The position numbers and the translations under genes are program-made. Positions 54,100-63,681 of a stretch of DNA of 64,000 nt are shown piece after piece. Source of the stretch: Bdellovibrio sp. UBA4095 (GTDB lineage: Bacteria > Bdellovibrionota > Bdellovibrionia > Bdellovibrionales > Bdellovibrionaceae); contig DFXZ01000014.1 in assembly GCA_002381805.1 (NCBI GenBank), positions 210,943-274,942 of the forward strand. The letters run 5' to 3'. The notes below the pieces were generated by a model. The model was not told the origin of the DNA. It did no database searches and saw only the letters and a program-made list of their open reading frames with translations. The first letter of the stretch is position 1, and every line of letters begins with the position of its first letter.

Positions 54100-54762
54100 C
54101 TATGCCTCCTTTGATGAGCCTAAAGTCGAAAGTTGGTGAGCCATCTCGCGTAAACGATATGCCTCATAACCTCGCTTCCGAAGTTGTACGACGACGTCAT
54201 TGGCTAAAATACAATATCGCCCTCGACAGAAGGCAAAAACGGGTTTTTTCTTAGAGAGCAGCTTCAAACCTTTCGTCACCTCATCGCGTGGAAAATGGAT
54301 TGCATGAGGCGCCGTGTTGGTTTCGAACTCATCTAGGTCTCGCACATCTATCAGTGTTGCCTCGCCTTTCCTTACAGCTTTAACCACGTCTTGAAGAGAT
54401 AATTTCGATTGCAGCTCGGGCGGACAAAATTCTGATTCCGCACTTTGCAAATCAGGAGACAGGATAGCTCCAATTTTTTGCAAATCTAAAAATACGTCGA
54501 TCACATTTTTATTGGTCAATGAGTAAGTCCGAGAAACTCCAGATCGAGAGACTCGAACCAGACCTGCTTTTTTTAGCTTTTGAAGGTGTTGAGAAGTGTT
54601 GGCTACGGACTCGCCAATTCGAGCGCTCAGATCTTCAACGGCAGAGGATCTATTACTAAGAACTTGAATAATTCTTAGTCGCGCGGGGGCACCCAGTGCC
54701 GATGCGATATCACTTAAACTCGAATAAACTTTTTCTTTAGTGGCATTCAATGAATCTTTCAT
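54100..54762 (-). CDS. ArsR-type regulator fused to a rhodanese domain
   Basis: 220 residues. The N-terminal winged helix (LGAPARLRIIQVLSNRS, NTSQHLQKLKKAGLVRVS) is followed by a rhodanese domain (TLIDVRDLDEFETNTAPHAI, active Cys in FAFCRGRYCILAN). Such fusions respond to sulfur or redox stress. It likely represses the CcdA-thioredoxin gene that follows, through the palindrome over its own start. Confidence 0.9.
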   Translation of the reverse strand: MKDSLNATKEKVYSSLSDIASALGAPARLRIIQVLSNRSSAVEDLSARIGESVANTSQHLQKLKKAGLVRVSRSGVSRTYSLTNKNVIDVFLDLQKIGAILSPDLQSAESEFCPPELQSKLSLQDVVKAVRKGEATLIDVRDLDEFETNTAPHAIHFPRDEVTKGLKLLSKKKPVFAFCRGRYCILANDVVVQLRKRGYEAYRLREMAHQLSTLGSSKEA

Positions 54763-54786
54763 TATTCAAGTATTTACTTGAATAAT
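54761..54786. promoter_or_regulatory. Operator of the ArsR-rhodanese operon
   Basis: ATTATTCAAGT-N4-ACTTGAATAAT (54761-54771 / 54776-54786), perfect 11-bp arms overlapping the start codon of the ArsR-rhodanese gene. Confidence 0.8.
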
Positions 54787-54944
54787 TGAATGTGCAAGCT
54801 TTTTGCGTGAGGACTGATCTAAAGGCAGTGGTAACAACTGAGAATTGATCCTATTCAGAAAGGCAATGCCTGAGAATTCAATAGCCTACCTGCGATAATG
54901 AGGTTCATCTTGACCTCGCCCCAGTCGTCAGACATTTTGTTTGA

Positions 54945-55667
54945 ATGTCATTTCGGCGCACGCTTTTTGTCGTATTTGGGGTCGCTTTACTAATGTTCTG
55001 GTATCACAGAAAAAATACCAGCGATTCCCTGCCTGTGGACGAACCGGCTCCTTCTACAACAGTCATGCCTGCGCCTACTCGTATGCCTGTTGCGAATCCA
55101 CCATCGACACCAAAAGAAGCTGACGCTCCAGTACCTGCTAGTGAAAATGAACGTGTCGTGCGTGAGCTAAATGGGCTTAGCGCATGCGTTGGATTCACTA
55201 GTGTGAAGTTTAATTCCAACGACCTGCAGTCCGATCATTTTAAGACTAAATTGCAAGATGCTTTCGGTCCGATTCAAAGTTCTTCTGAAGATTGGAGCCG
55301 TCGCAGTATTAAAACACCTCATGGCGAAGAGCGGTCACTTAAAATCGAGGTAACTGCTGGTGATGACGGCATCGTCCATCGCAATTTGACCTATTACGGC
55401 TCGCTCGATGAAACCGAAGAAAGCATTATACACGTAAGCGAAGAACTACGCCAAAACCCATCTGAAACTCTTATTGCAAGTCTGACCAGTGACGGCGAGA
55501 TCGTCATGCACGAGAAATTTTTGACTCTGTATTTTGCAACAGGCGAACACACTACTCTTTTAGAAAGAAATGGTCAAATTGCTGACTTTAAATACGAACT
55601 GAACGGAAAAAGCTTCCAGTGCAGAAACATGGACCGGCAACAAGGTGGCTGTTCCTGCCAACCCTAG
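54945..55667 (+). CDS. Hypothetical membrane-anchored or secreted protein
   Basis: 240 residues, with an N-terminal hydrophobic segment (TLFVVFGVALLMFW) and a Pro/Thr-rich linker (about 24-60) before a folded domain with three or more Cys (LNGLSACVGF; FQCRN; GGCSCQP). No family recognised. The 3' end overlaps the convergent gene by 4 nt. Confidence 0.75.
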   Translation: MSFRRTLFVVFGVALLMFWYHRKNTSDSLPVDEPAPSTTVMPAPTRMPVANPPSTPKEADAPVPASENERVVRELNGLSACVGFTSVKFNSNDLQSDHFKTKLQDAFGPIQSSSEDWSRRSIKTPHGEERSLKIEVTAGDDGIVHRNLTYYGSLDETEESIIHVSEELRQNPSETLIASLTSDGEIVMHEKFLTLYFATGEHTTLLERNGQIADFKYELNGKSFQCRNMDRQQGGCSCQP

Positions 55668-56494
55668 CGTCTAGGTTTATAAATAGATATAATATTTGGC
55701 TCACTGAGCAGTATCAACTCACCTTCTGGCCCCCTCGTGATACCTTCGTACTGCTCTGGAAAACGAGGCAAGTCCAACATATGAATGATCTTTCCTGCGG
55801 AACTGACTTCCATGATTCGCGATGACTCGTGGCTGACCACCAACAGGTTCATCGAATTCGGGTCGAGGTAGCAGCCCGAAAGATCACTCAACCGGTGTTT
55901 CATCACAGCGTCCGTATTAAATGGCTCTCTTACTCCAAACAAAGCTGGATTAGTAAAGTCACCTTTGCTCGCAGGTCGAGTGAATCGATACACTTTTTTG
56001 GGTTTCATTTCCTGAACCGCATAGAAAAAATTATTGCCGTAGCAGATACCTTCGATCCCGTTGTTTTTCTTTGAAGCTTTCGGCAATTGGAGCATTTGCA
56101 CGGATGACAAAGCTGAATCTAAATCTACTCTTGTCTGGCCAGGAGCCAACCTGAAGATAAAGACCTGATTGGACTCATTAGCTATAGCGAACTCTTGATT
56201 CCCCAAATATACAATATCTTCGGTGTCATCGTCAGCAAGGTTCAGCATCTGAATTTTTCGCAACAACTTTGAAAACGAAATGTCGTACTCAAAAATGAAT
56301 CCCGTATTATTCTGAATTACAAAATACGTTTTGGTGTCTGGGCTAAAAGTGACACCAGAGGCGTTGTAACGAACCTCACTTAACACGATGTTTGTGCTCG
56401 GAGCATCAAACTGCTCCAATACCGAGGCATGACTCCTTTGTGCTTGAGCAAAGAACAAAAGACCTAGAGTGAAAATACTGATGAATTGCTTCAA
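55664..56494 (-). CDS. SdiA-regulated-domain protein (secreted beta-propeller)
   Basis: 276 residues, TTG start with AAAGGAG upstream; a signal peptide ends HASVLEQ. The mature part has NASGVTFSPDTKTYFVIQNN, DTEDIVYLGNQEFAIANES, NNGIEGICYGNNFFYAVQE and LSDLSGCYLDPN, and matches the SdiA-regulated propeller fold (PF06977 type). Such proteins bind small ligands or act as esterases; the role here is unknown. Confidence 0.75.
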   Translation of the reverse strand: MKQFISIFTLGLLFFAQAQRSHASVLEQFDAPSTNIVLSEVRYNASGVTFSPDTKTYFVIQNNTGFIFEYDISFSKLLRKIQMLNLADDDTEDIVYLGNQEFAIANESNQVFIFRLAPGQTRVDLDSALSSVQMLQLPKASKKNNGIEGICYGNNFFYAVQEMKPKKVYRFTRPASKGDFTNPALFGVREPFNTDAVMKHRLSDLSGCYLDPNSMNLLVVSHESSRIMEVSSAGKIIHMLDLPRFPEQYEGITRGPEGELILLSEPNIISIYKPRR

Positions 56495-56578
56495 GTTGTC
56501 TCCTTTGATGGTGAACTCAACTGAATGAATGCAGATATCAGACCACTCTGCCGCGGTGTCATTGCGACACTACTCTGC

Positions 56579-56595
56579 TTGGCACCGACCTTGCT
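56579..56595 (+). promoter_or_regulatory. Sigma-54 promoter
   Basis: TTGGCACCGACCTTGCT has the consensus TTGGCAC and TTGCT with GG and GC exactly 10 nt apart, 43 nt upstream of the start of the secreted Gly-rich protein. It is one of two canonical sigma-54 promoters in the window. Confidence 0.88.
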
Positions 56596-56637
56596 TTTAT
56601 ATCTTTTGCGACCAAAAACCACAACAGGAGAAAACCA

Positions 56638-57192
56638 ATGAAAATGACTTTAAGATCCATCGTGTTCACACTGCTTTTCGCAAGTTCTTTCGCACAAGCC
56701 AGCGAAATTGATCGTGGCTATCCAGGATATGGCGGACCTGGATATGATCGCGGACCTGGATATGGCAGTCCCGGATATGGCCCCGGTCGACCAGGACGAC
56801 CTGGTTATGGCGGTGGCGTTGATTGGGTGTTAATCGATGAAGTTCATTTTCGTGATGGAAAAACGGCGGTAGCTATTCAACGATGCAAACAGAATCGCGT
56901 TCAAGACTATCGATGCAATCGTAATGACTATTCCTGCTCCCCTTGCTCTGAGGTCGCGCACTCTGATCACTCGAGCTACTTTGTGTACCAGCTTCAAAAC
57001 AGACGTACGGAACGACGCTTTATCCAATCCTTCCACTTCCGCGACAAGAAAACTGCTGTAGCCCGCCAAAAATGTGTCTCCTACCGCAATAGCATGCGCC
57101 AGTGTCAGGACACTCGTAACTTCGAATGTACTCCGTGTACCGTCGAGGACCACACTGACCATTCACAGTTTGATCTTTATAGCATCAGATAG
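56638..57192 (+). CDS. Secreted Gly/Pro/Tyr-rich protein with Cys domains
   Basis: 184 residues, ATG with CAGGAG upstream. The signal peptide ends FAQA. A GYGGPGYDRGPGYGSPGYGP block (about 29-57) is followed by two similar Cys-rich units (NDYSCSPCSEVAHSDHS, NFECTPCTVEDHTDHS). Its own sigma-54 promoter implies tight conditional expression, for example surface or envelope related. Family not recognised. Confidence 0.8.
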   Translation: MKMTLRSIVFTLLFASSFAQASEIDRGYPGYGGPGYDRGPGYGSPGYGPGRPGRPGYGGGVDWVLIDEVHFRDGKTAVAIQRCKQNRVQDYRCNRNDYSCSPCSEVAHSDHSSYFVYQLQNRRTERRFIQSFHFRDKKTAVARQKCVSYRNSMRQCQDTRNFECTPCTVEDHTDHSQFDLYSIR

Positions 57193-57207
57193 ACCGATAC
57201 TAAAAAC

Positions 57208-57231
57208 AAAGCCCACGAATCCGTGGGCTTT
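57208..57231. terminator. Terminator after the Gly-rich protein gene
   Basis: AAAGCCCACG-N4-CGTGGGCTTT, perfect 10-bp arms, flanked by A-rich and T-rich sequence. Confidence 0.8.
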
Positions 57232-57335
57232 AACTTTTTAAAATTAGAATGGCACTGATTCGAGCCTCCTCACTACAGAATGTTCACTAGACTCCCCATC
57301 GTGAATCTATGATAATCTTTCTTCGAGAGGTGATG

Positions 57336-58079
57336 ATGAAATCGCTATTAACCTTGTTTGTTTTTTCCAGTTTTTACTTACATGCCCACGCATTTTTAAA
57401 CCCGCCGCAGGTGATCTCTTTAGTGCCTCCGGGAGCGCACGAAGTGCTTGAGCGAGAAAATCAGCTTGCCAGCCTCTGCCCTCCTGAGCGAACTCAAAAT
57501 CTGGCGGAGTGCCGAACCGAAAAAATGAAGCCAGTCACTTGGGAGCTGAACTTATATAAGGATGCTCGGCATGACTCAGCTAAGATCGGAATCATTCAGA
57601 TTACAGCGGTCCCTGGCAAAGGTCTGCAAGCTAAATACTCGATGAATGACCAGAAATGGATGCCTCTTGAAAGCGACAGCAAACAAACAGACTGGGGTTA
57701 TTCATCGTATTTTGAATTCACATTGAACGATGTTCGCAAAGACTGGATGCAGCTACCGAAGAGACCCTTTTACGTGCCCGTATGGATCAATCTGAAAAAA
57801 GACTGGCCACTAAAAAACAAAGATGAAGTCTTACCGACTCCCTCACAGCTAGAAACCGAAACCGTCTATACAATAGCACCCCTGGGAAACATTGTAATCC
57901 TGAAGTTCACCGGAAAAAGCATTGTCTACCGAAAAGAGAACAAGAACGACATGCTCTGCGGAGAAGAGCCTCAGCCCGTCCCCGCGCAAGATCTTAAGGA
58001 ATTTACTCGGTCCGCAGAAATCCTGTACGACTCTGACGGCCACCTTAAAGCCTGGGCAGCCTATCCAAGAGGTTGTTAA
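57336..58079 (+). CDS. Secreted hypothetical protein
   Basis: 247 residues from the ATG at 57336 (GAGAGG upstream; an ATG 3 nt earlier or at 57309 is possible). Signal peptide ends HAHA. The mature part is soluble with four Cys in a row of positions (LASLCPPERTQNLAECR; MLCGEEP; last residue Cys). It reads like a periplasmic protein of unknown function. Confidence 0.75.
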   Translation: MKSLLTLFVFSSFYLHAHAFLNPPQVISLVPPGAHEVLERENQLASLCPPERTQNLAECRTEKMKPVTWELNLYKDARHDSAKIGIIQITAVPGKGLQAKYSMNDQKWMPLESDSKQTDWGYSSYFEFTLNDVRKDWMQLPKRPFYVPVWINLKKDWPLKNKDEVLPTPSQLETETVYTIAPLGNIVILKFTGKSIVYRKENKNDMLCGEEPQPVPAQDLKEFTRSAEILYDSDGHLKAWAAYPRGC

Positions 58080-58619
58080 TTAAAATGAAGAACCCGGAAG
58101 CTTAAGAAATTCAATTTCTTCTTGGGTCGAAGTCCGTCCCAAAATTTTGTTCCTGTGAGGATACCGACCAAACCGATCGATAATTTCCTTATGCATAAGC
58201 TCGAATTTTAGGTTTTCTTCCAGACCTTCTTGAGAAAATAATTTAACAGCTTCGACATGAATTGCTGGATTTTCGCTGTGCATATAAGGCATATAAACGA
58301 AGGCGCTCTGAATGGTCGACAATTTTTGATCATCACCCACACGTACACATTCTCTCGCCAGATGCAAGGCCAACTCGTCAGCAGAAAAAGACTGAGGAGT
58401 CTCCCGAAACATATTTCTGGAAAACTGATCGAGCACAATAATCTCTGCTAGACGACCTTCAGGGTAAGACCGCCAGCTGGCGCTTAATCCAGCTAGTACA
58501 TCACGATAGACTAATGCGAACCGACGCTTAAGATGAGCATCGAACTGTTCATCTTTCTTAAACCAATAGCTAGGATCGATTTCTTCGAACCAGAAATCAA
58601 GGACGGTTCGCCAATCCAC
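58080..58619 (-). CDS. DUF924 family protein
   Basis: 179 residues; GTG start sharing bases with the upstream stop. The order LDFWFEEIDPSYWFKKDEQF, LAEIIVLDQFSRNMFR, FVYMPYMHSENPAIH and FELMHKEIIDRFGRYPHRN matches DUF924 (all-helical, TPR-like fold). Function unknown. It follows the small TRASH-like protein gene by zero nt. Confidence 0.9.
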   Translation of the reverse strand: MDWRTVLDFWFEEIDPSYWFKKDEQFDAHLKRRFALVYRDVLAGLSASWRSYPEGRLAEIIVLDQFSRNMFRETPQSFSADELALHLARECVRVGDDQKLSTIQSAFVYMPYMHSENPAIHVEAVKLFSQEGLEENLKFELMHKEIIDRFGRYPHRNKILGRTSTQEEIEFLKLPGSSF

Positions 58620-58979
58620 TTACTTGCCACCACCGATGCTGTACTTTTCGAAATTCTTTTTATTCTCGAAATAGACAACAGTGCCATCCTCGCGTGCTGC
58701 TATGACTGCTTTTGCTTTATCCACAGGCTTTTTACTGACCGGATCAATAGCACTGCGAGAAGTAGCATCTTGCGATAAAGTTTGCTTACAGTTTTCACAA
58801 CAACCGTAATAAGTCTTTCCAGAATGCTGAACAGGAATTTGATCGCGAGGAAAAACCATGTTGGTTACCATACAAACTTTTTGGTTCGGTACGATCTCTA
58901 GTTTTTCAGCAAGCGCCTGACTTGCGGAAGCCAGCATAACAAAAAGAGCAGCGACCGCAATCTTTAGAGCTTTTTTCAT
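58620..58979 (-). CDS. Secreted TRASH/YHS-like metal-binding protein
   Basis: 119 residues from the ATG at 58979 (AAGGAGGAG upstream). Signal peptide ends ALAEK. The mature domain has KVCMVTNMVFPRD, YYGCCENCKQTL and DPVSKKPVDKA, the arrangement of TRASH/YHS metal-binding domains. It probably binds copper or zinc in the periplasm. It is in operon with the DUF924 gene. Confidence 0.78.
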   Translation of the reverse strand: MKKALKIAVAALFVMLASASQALAEKLEIVPNQKVCMVTNMVFPRDQIPVQHSGKTYYGCCENCKQTLSQDATSRSAIDPVSKKPVDKAKAVIAAREDGTVVYFENKKNFEKYSIGGGK

Positions 58980-59284
58980 AAACTCCTCCTTAACTTGCTC
59001 GTACAATAGCTCGTCTATTGCCATGTTTCAATAAACTCAGCGCGCCATTCACAGAATGCTGAGCCAAATCACGCCAGAGGTCGCAACCCCCGGGGTTCTC
59101 TGAGCTGCAACGGATGACTGCGCTTCAATGCGATATTTCTTGGTCAAAAGTAAAGTTCAAAATATTTTTCGCAATACCTCCCTCCAGTTATGCTTGGTCA
59201 CAGTAGATTAAATCCATTTAATAAAGCTAATCTAGTTCCACATTGCTGAACATTGCCGAACCGAAAATTTAGCAAGGAGATGGA
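58980..59284. other. Intergenic gap
   Basis: About 300 nt between the divergent small metal-binding gene and the M15-like lipoprotein. I see promoter-like AT-rich sequence near 59200-59250, a ribosome site at 59274, and no gene or clear repeat. Confidence 0.4.
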
Positions 59285-60031
59285 ATGAAATTGAACACTT
59301 TAGCTTTTACAGTTCTTTTGGCACTAGGACTCACACAAGCAGGCTGTGGCCAAGGTCAAGGGGGCGGAGCCGGCGAAGAAACTTCTCAGGAATTCGCGCA
59401 AAATCCAGCCAACCCAGATAGCAATAATGCTGTGGATTCAGATAGCGAAGATATTGCCGACCACATCCACAACGACGGAACTGTCGGCGAAGAAATCCAA
59501 GGGCTTGGTTGCGTTAAGCCTTCGACCAGCCAGAAATCCAGTGTGAACTTGGGTTTCACAAAGAAGGATGCTTTCCTTCAGCAATGTGCTCAGGCGACGA
59601 ACGGATCATTCTGGTGTGATCAGATCGTGCGCCCGAATCCACGAAGTGCTTCGACTTTTAGATGTACCTATGGAACATCACAGCCTCACAACCTTATTCA
59701 TCCAGATGAAAGAACCTGGAAGTACCCTATCGAAGCCGTCAAGATACTGCAGGACTTAACTTCGAAAGGTATTAAAGTGAGCCAAATCTACAATTGGTGG
59801 AGACCAGAGCCATACAATAAAAATGTGGGTGGGGCTGCCGGCCGCCATCCTCACGGAACCTCGGTCGACGTTCGCTTTGCCAGCAATAGTGAGGCAGACC
59901 GCGCCTTCAGAGAACTTTGTAAAATGCGCGCAAAGAAGCGTCTTCGAGCAATAGGCCATTACGGCAGCTCATCACTTCATATTGGTGTCGGCGATAAGAC
60001 GGCGAACACTTGGGGTAAACGCTGCGGTTAA
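59285..60031 (+). CDS. Lipoprotein with M15-type peptidase domain
   Basis: 248 residues, ATG with CAAGGAG upstream. Lipobox QAGC (Cys at about 21) is followed by an acidic linker. The C-terminal domain has GRHPHGTSVDVRFAS (the His...Asp zinc motif) and SLHIGVGDKTA (second His), typical of M15/VanY-like D-Ala-D-Ala peptidases. It may trim peptidoglycan in the envelope. Confidence 0.78.
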   Translation: MKLNTLAFTVLLALGLTQAGCGQGQGGGAGEETSQEFAQNPANPDSNNAVDSDSEDIADHIHNDGTVGEEIQGLGCVKPSTSQKSSVNLGFTKKDAFLQQCAQATNGSFWCDQIVRPNPRSASTFRCTYGTSQPHNLIHPDERTWKYPIEAVKILQDLTSKGIKVSQIYNWWRPEPYNKNVGGAAGRHPHGTSVDVRFASNSEADRAFRELCKMRAKKRLRAIGHYGSSSLHIGVGDKTANTWGKRCG

Positions 60032-60059
60032 GTGACATACTCTCGAGAACGCAAATTTT

Positions 60060-60086
60060 AAAGCAGGAGATCGAATCTCCTGCTTT
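60060..60086. terminator. Bidirectional terminator between convergent genes
   Basis: AAAGCAGGAGA-N5-TCTCCTGCTTT, perfect 11-bp arms between the M15 lipoprotein and serine protease genes. Confidence 0.8.
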
Positions 60087-60115
60087 CTTAACAGATCGTT
60101 TATACCAATCAAATC

Positions 60116-61282
60116 CTACTTCAAATAGATCGAAAGATTCTCGATTCGAGTTCGCACCTTGTGGATCGTCTCGTCTCGGCACAGAAGATCGCCATGACAC
60201 ATGAAATTTTCGGACGGTCCAAGGACTTGGAGCGTGCCCTCGGCGTAACCCGTCTTAAAATCGATACTATCTACCGTAAAATAGTTAAAGGCCAAGTCCC
60301 CGACAGAATAGACCTTCGAATCCCCAGCTTTTTGAAACGTACTAAACGCCTTAAGACGACCAGTTTCTCCGGGACGATCAAACAATCCTCGCAGAGCCAA
60401 ATGATAAGCTTCTTGATAGCTCATAGCCCCGCTGATTTGATTCACCAGTTTCGCTATTTTTGGAGTTCTTTGCATTTTTTGAATAAGCTCGTCTAGCATT
60501 CTCGCCCTAGCGGCGGAGGTTCTCTCTGCCTTAAGTCTTTCGGCTTCCGCCTGGAGCCACTGAGAGCCCTCTTTTATCTTTATCGCAAAACGATCTGTCA
60601 CCACCGGCGTAAAGTAGGCATGGTAAGCGAAATCGCGACTGGAGGCGATTCCCAGTAAGTGCCATTGTCCGTTTTTTTGGCGGCATAATAGGGGGCCGCC
60701 AGAATCGCCGACTTCGGAAAGTCCCCCGCCCGCCTTCAGGCCATACATGCGAATCGCTCCAAGCTCATCCCAATAATCTAGGGTCGACTTTTCAATTTCC
60801 CAGCCAATTTGGGGCGTAGGCTGTCCAACTCTCGAAATCATCGAAAATTTCGAAAAACCGAAAAATGCGCATTGCTCGACCTGATCCAAGTTGCCGAAAG
60901 TCATTAGCGGAACTGCTTGTGCAGGAACAGGATTGGTTAGCTTGATCACAGCAAGATCATTTTTTAAATAACTAGTATTACCGACCGACCAGCGTGCCGA
61001 ATATTCTGGATGAATCTGAATGGAGGCCGGATCAACTTTGGACGCTTGCGGACCACAGCTGATTGCCCGAGGCAGCCCTTCTGAAACGCAATGAGCCGCC
61101 GTGAGTATTGTCTTTTGATCAACGAGAACTCCAGAACAGATTTCGGTATAGCGATCACTGTCACTGCCAAAATCCAGCAGGCACAACTGGCCGAATGCTT
61201 GATCCTGCACAATCGCGCGACCAAGGCCCGCATTGGCTTCAATTGAAGAAAACAAAAGAAATACAAAGAGGATCTTCATCAT
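60116..61282 (-). CDS. Trypsin-like serine protease
   Basis: 388 residues (a second ATG 3 nt later is as likely). Signal peptide ends EANA. Catalytic triad: His in TILTAAHCVSEG, Asp in YLKNDLAVIKLTNP and Ser in EVGDSGGPLLC. The mature enzyme begins near GRAIVQDQAF. A C-terminal extension of about 130 residues follows the protease. Secreted or periplasmic; such proteases are common in predatory bacteria. Confidence 0.92.
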   Translation of the reverse strand: MMKILFVFLLFSSIEANAGLGRAIVQDQAFGQLCLLDFGSDSDRYTEICSGVLVDQKTILTAAHCVSEGLPRAISCGPQASKVDPASIQIHPEYSARWSVGNTSYLKNDLAVIKLTNPVPAQAVPLMTFGNLDQVEQCAFFGFSKFSMISRVGQPTPQIGWEIEKSTLDYWDELGAIRMYGLKAGGGLSEVGDSGGPLLCRQKNGQWHLLGIASSRDFAYHAYFTPVVTDRFAIKIKEGSQWLQAEAERLKAERTSAARARMLDELIQKMQRTPKIAKLVNQISGAMSYQEAYHLALRGLFDRPGETGRLKAFSTFQKAGDSKVYSVGDLAFNYFTVDSIDFKTGYAEGTLQVLGPSENFMCHGDLLCRDETIHKVRTRIENLSIYLK

Positions 61283-61369
61283 TTTCGCATTCTAATGCAG
61301 GTCTCCCGCCATAGGGACGAAGTCTCCTTCTAATATAAAGAATTCTTAAGTGACCAAGATTTTGACATC

Positions 61370-62035
61370 TTAGATTGACGACTCGGGCAAACCAGGAGGT
61401 AAGGATTGGCGTTTTAGGAGCTTAAAAATTTGTTCATCGGTGACTTCGGAAAAGTCAGAGAAAAATTCGCTCACTGAACCGAATTCCTCGGGCTCAGCTA
61501 GAACAACGAGTTCATCAACCCTCTTACGGATTTGGTCGGCTGTGGATCTCGCAACAACTCCTGCAGCTAAGATGATTTTAGCTGGCTTCTGAGCCATAAC
61601 ATCATGTATGGCTCCTAATGCTGTTGCTCCTGTAGCAATGCCATCATCGACCACAATGACAGTTCGATCTTTGCAATTTAACTCAGGTAAATTGAATTGT
61701 TCTTTTCGCTTCCGGAGTATTTGAATCTGGCGCTTGGCCTCTTCGTGAATGTAGCTGTCTGGAATTTCATACACCATAGCAAGCGGTAGCTTCAGAATAT
61801 GTCCACTTAAACCCACCGCACCGACGGCAAGTTCCTTAAAAAATGGTGCGGGAATTTTACGAATAAGAATGGCATTGAGCTCTCCATTTAATCCGTTGGC
61901 AATGATCTGAGCCATAGGCATTGCCCCCCGAGGGATTCCCAACACCAAAGGACACTGGCCTTTAAATTTACTTAGCTTTTTAAGTAATTGATTTGCAGCC
62001 TCAGTCCGGTCTTTAAGACGGAATCGTGTACTCAT
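61370..62035 (-). CDS. Phosphoribosyltransferase-like protein
   Basis: 221 residues. The PRPP-binding loop is TVIVVDDGIATGATALGAI (about 118-136), with a hood FKGQCPLVLGIPRGAMPMA near the N-terminus. Substrate not identifiable; DUF/ComF-like purine-type or regulator family. No signal peptide. Confidence 0.85.
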   Translation of the reverse strand: MSTRFRLKDRTEAANQLLKKLSKFKGQCPLVLGIPRGAMPMAQIIANGLNGELNAILIRKIPAPFFKELAVGAVGLSGHILKLPLAMVYEIPDSYIHEEAKRQIQILRKRKEQFNLPELNCKDRTVIVVDDGIATGATALGAIHDVMAQKPAKIILAAGVVARSTADQIRKRVDELVVLAEPEEFGSVSEFFSDFSEVTDEQIFKLLKRQSLPPGLPESSI

Positions 62036-62211
62036 AAGGACCTGCCTTCCTTCAACTTAACTTTAGCTTACCACGAGAGACGGAGCCAATCTCTACTCGG
62101 TGACCTTGCTTAAGCACAGAATAAAATCAGATGGAAAAAGCAGCTTAACGGACTAACCTTGAGAGAGGATACCGGAATGTATATGTGTCCCCTTTTTCCA
62201 AGAGGTTGCCT

Positions 62212-63681
62212 ATGAACGGTCCCGAGCATTTGTCTGAAGAGCTTGTTAAGCGCCGAAAAACCAATATCTATGGTCTTGATGAGCTTTTGGGTGAGGGATT
62301 AGTCGAGAACAATCTCTATCTTATCGAAGGACCATCTGGATCCGGGAAAACTATTCTTGCTAATCAAATTGCATTTGAGTATGCGCGCCAAGGCCACACT
62401 GTTCTGTATATCACTTTAATGTCTGAATCCCATGGTAAGCTCTTGCGCCAGGTTCGAGAGTTCACATTCTTCGATCCAGAACTGCTACTGAGCAGGCTCC
62501 AATTTATTAGTGGATACAGAGCACTTATTGAAGATGGTCTTGAAGGACTGCAAAATCTTATCCTCGAGCTCGTGGAAAAGCATGCACCCAAACTTTTGAT
62601 CATTGACGGCTTTAGTACCTACCGTATGACTTCTTGCACTCCGTTGGAAGTTTCCAGATTTATCCACAACTTGAATATATTTTGCTCGACAGCGGAGTCT
62701 ACGGCGATGCTCTTGAATGCGGAAAAACAACCCGAAGACAATCCAGAGCAGGTCCTTGTAGACAGTATAATCGAAATGCAAATGGTGCCGATGGGCCTAA
62801 AGACGGTTCGTCAAATCGAAATCCACAAACTCCGCGGTTCAAAGCACCTTATGGGTCGGCACTTTTTTGAAATTTCTGATGACGGAATTAAAATATATCC
62901 TCGGGCCGAAGCGAGATGGAGTGGGACATCATATAAGACTCATGCTCCAGAATTGCGAAAGTCACTGGGCATCCCGACCATAGATCGTGTTTTAAATGGC
63001 GGACTTCCTGCCTTTTCGGTAACAGTTATAAAGGGCGACTCAGGTACCGGGAAAACGACACTTGGAACTCAGTTTTTAACGACAGGAGTGAAACAGAATG
63101 AAACGGGTCTTTATTTCGGTTTTTATGAACGACCTGAAGCTCTAACGGCCAGAATGGAAATGATCGGAATCCCGTTAGGTCAGCATGTACGTGAAGGCAG
63201 GATTAAACTGATCTGGAATGCACCAACAGAGCTGATTGTCGATAAACTAGCAGACGGACTCATTACCGAAGTCATTAATACGGGAGCAACACGGGTTTTT
63301 ATTGATGGCATCGATGGACTCGTTGAGTCCGCATTTCATCGCTCCCGAATCCAAACTTTCCTGGCAGCTATATCTCTGAAACTTCGATCACTAGGCGTGA
63401 CCTGTCTGTACTCGGAAGAGATTCCACTTTATAGTAATAATCTTAGATCTGAGGTCACTGAACTTTCTGCAGTCGTCGATAATGTAATTGTCTGCAGATA
63501 TAGCGATGGCGGAAGAACGATATCGGTTGTAAAGGTTCGCGAAAGCGATTTTGATCCAACAACTCGCCCTTTCCATATCTCATCAAAGGGCATAGTCATT
63601 GACTCTATCGTCTACCGTGACCGTCATCAATCAACCGCAAGCATTGATCATCGGAGGCCGAATGGCACACCAAGCATCTAA
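62212..63681 (+). CDS. KaiC-like dual-domain ATPase
   Basis: 489 residues from the ATG at 62212 (AAGAGGTTG upstream; an earlier in-frame start at 62185 is less likely). Two RecA-like halves carry Walker A GPSGSGKT (about 41) and GDSGTGKT (about 276). It follows the double-KaiC domain plan but with no kaiA or kaiB gene. A response-regulator gene overlaps its 3' end, so this is probably a signalling ATPase rather than a clock. Confidence 0.85.
   Translation: MNGPEHLSEELVKRRKTNIYGLDELLGEGLVENNLYLIEGPSGSGKTILANQIAFEYARQGHTVLYITLMSESHGKLLRQVREFTFFDPELLLSRLQFISGYRALIEDGLEGLQNLILELVEKHAPKLLIIDGFSTYRMTSCTPLEVSRFIHNLNIFCSTAESTAMLLNAEKQPEDNPEQVLVDSIIEMQMVPMGLKTVRQIEIHKLRGSKHLMGRHFFEISDDGIKIYPRAEARWSGTSYKTHAPELRKSLGIPTIDRVLNGGLPAFSVTVIKGDSGTGKTTLGTQFLTTGVKQNETGLYFGFYERPEALTARMEMIGIPLGQHVREGRIKLIWNAPTELIVDKLADGLITEVINTGATRVFIDGIDGLVESAFHRSRIQTFLAAISLKLRSLGVTCLYSEEIPLYSNNLRSEVTELSAVVDNVIVCRYSDGGRTISVVKVRESDFDPTTRPFHISSKGIVIDSIVYRDRHQSTASIDHRRPNGTPSI

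Noticed and set aside
58980..59284. Possible small gene in the gap before the M15-like lipoprotein
   Set aside because: No frame with a ribosome site; only promoter-like AT-rich sequence.
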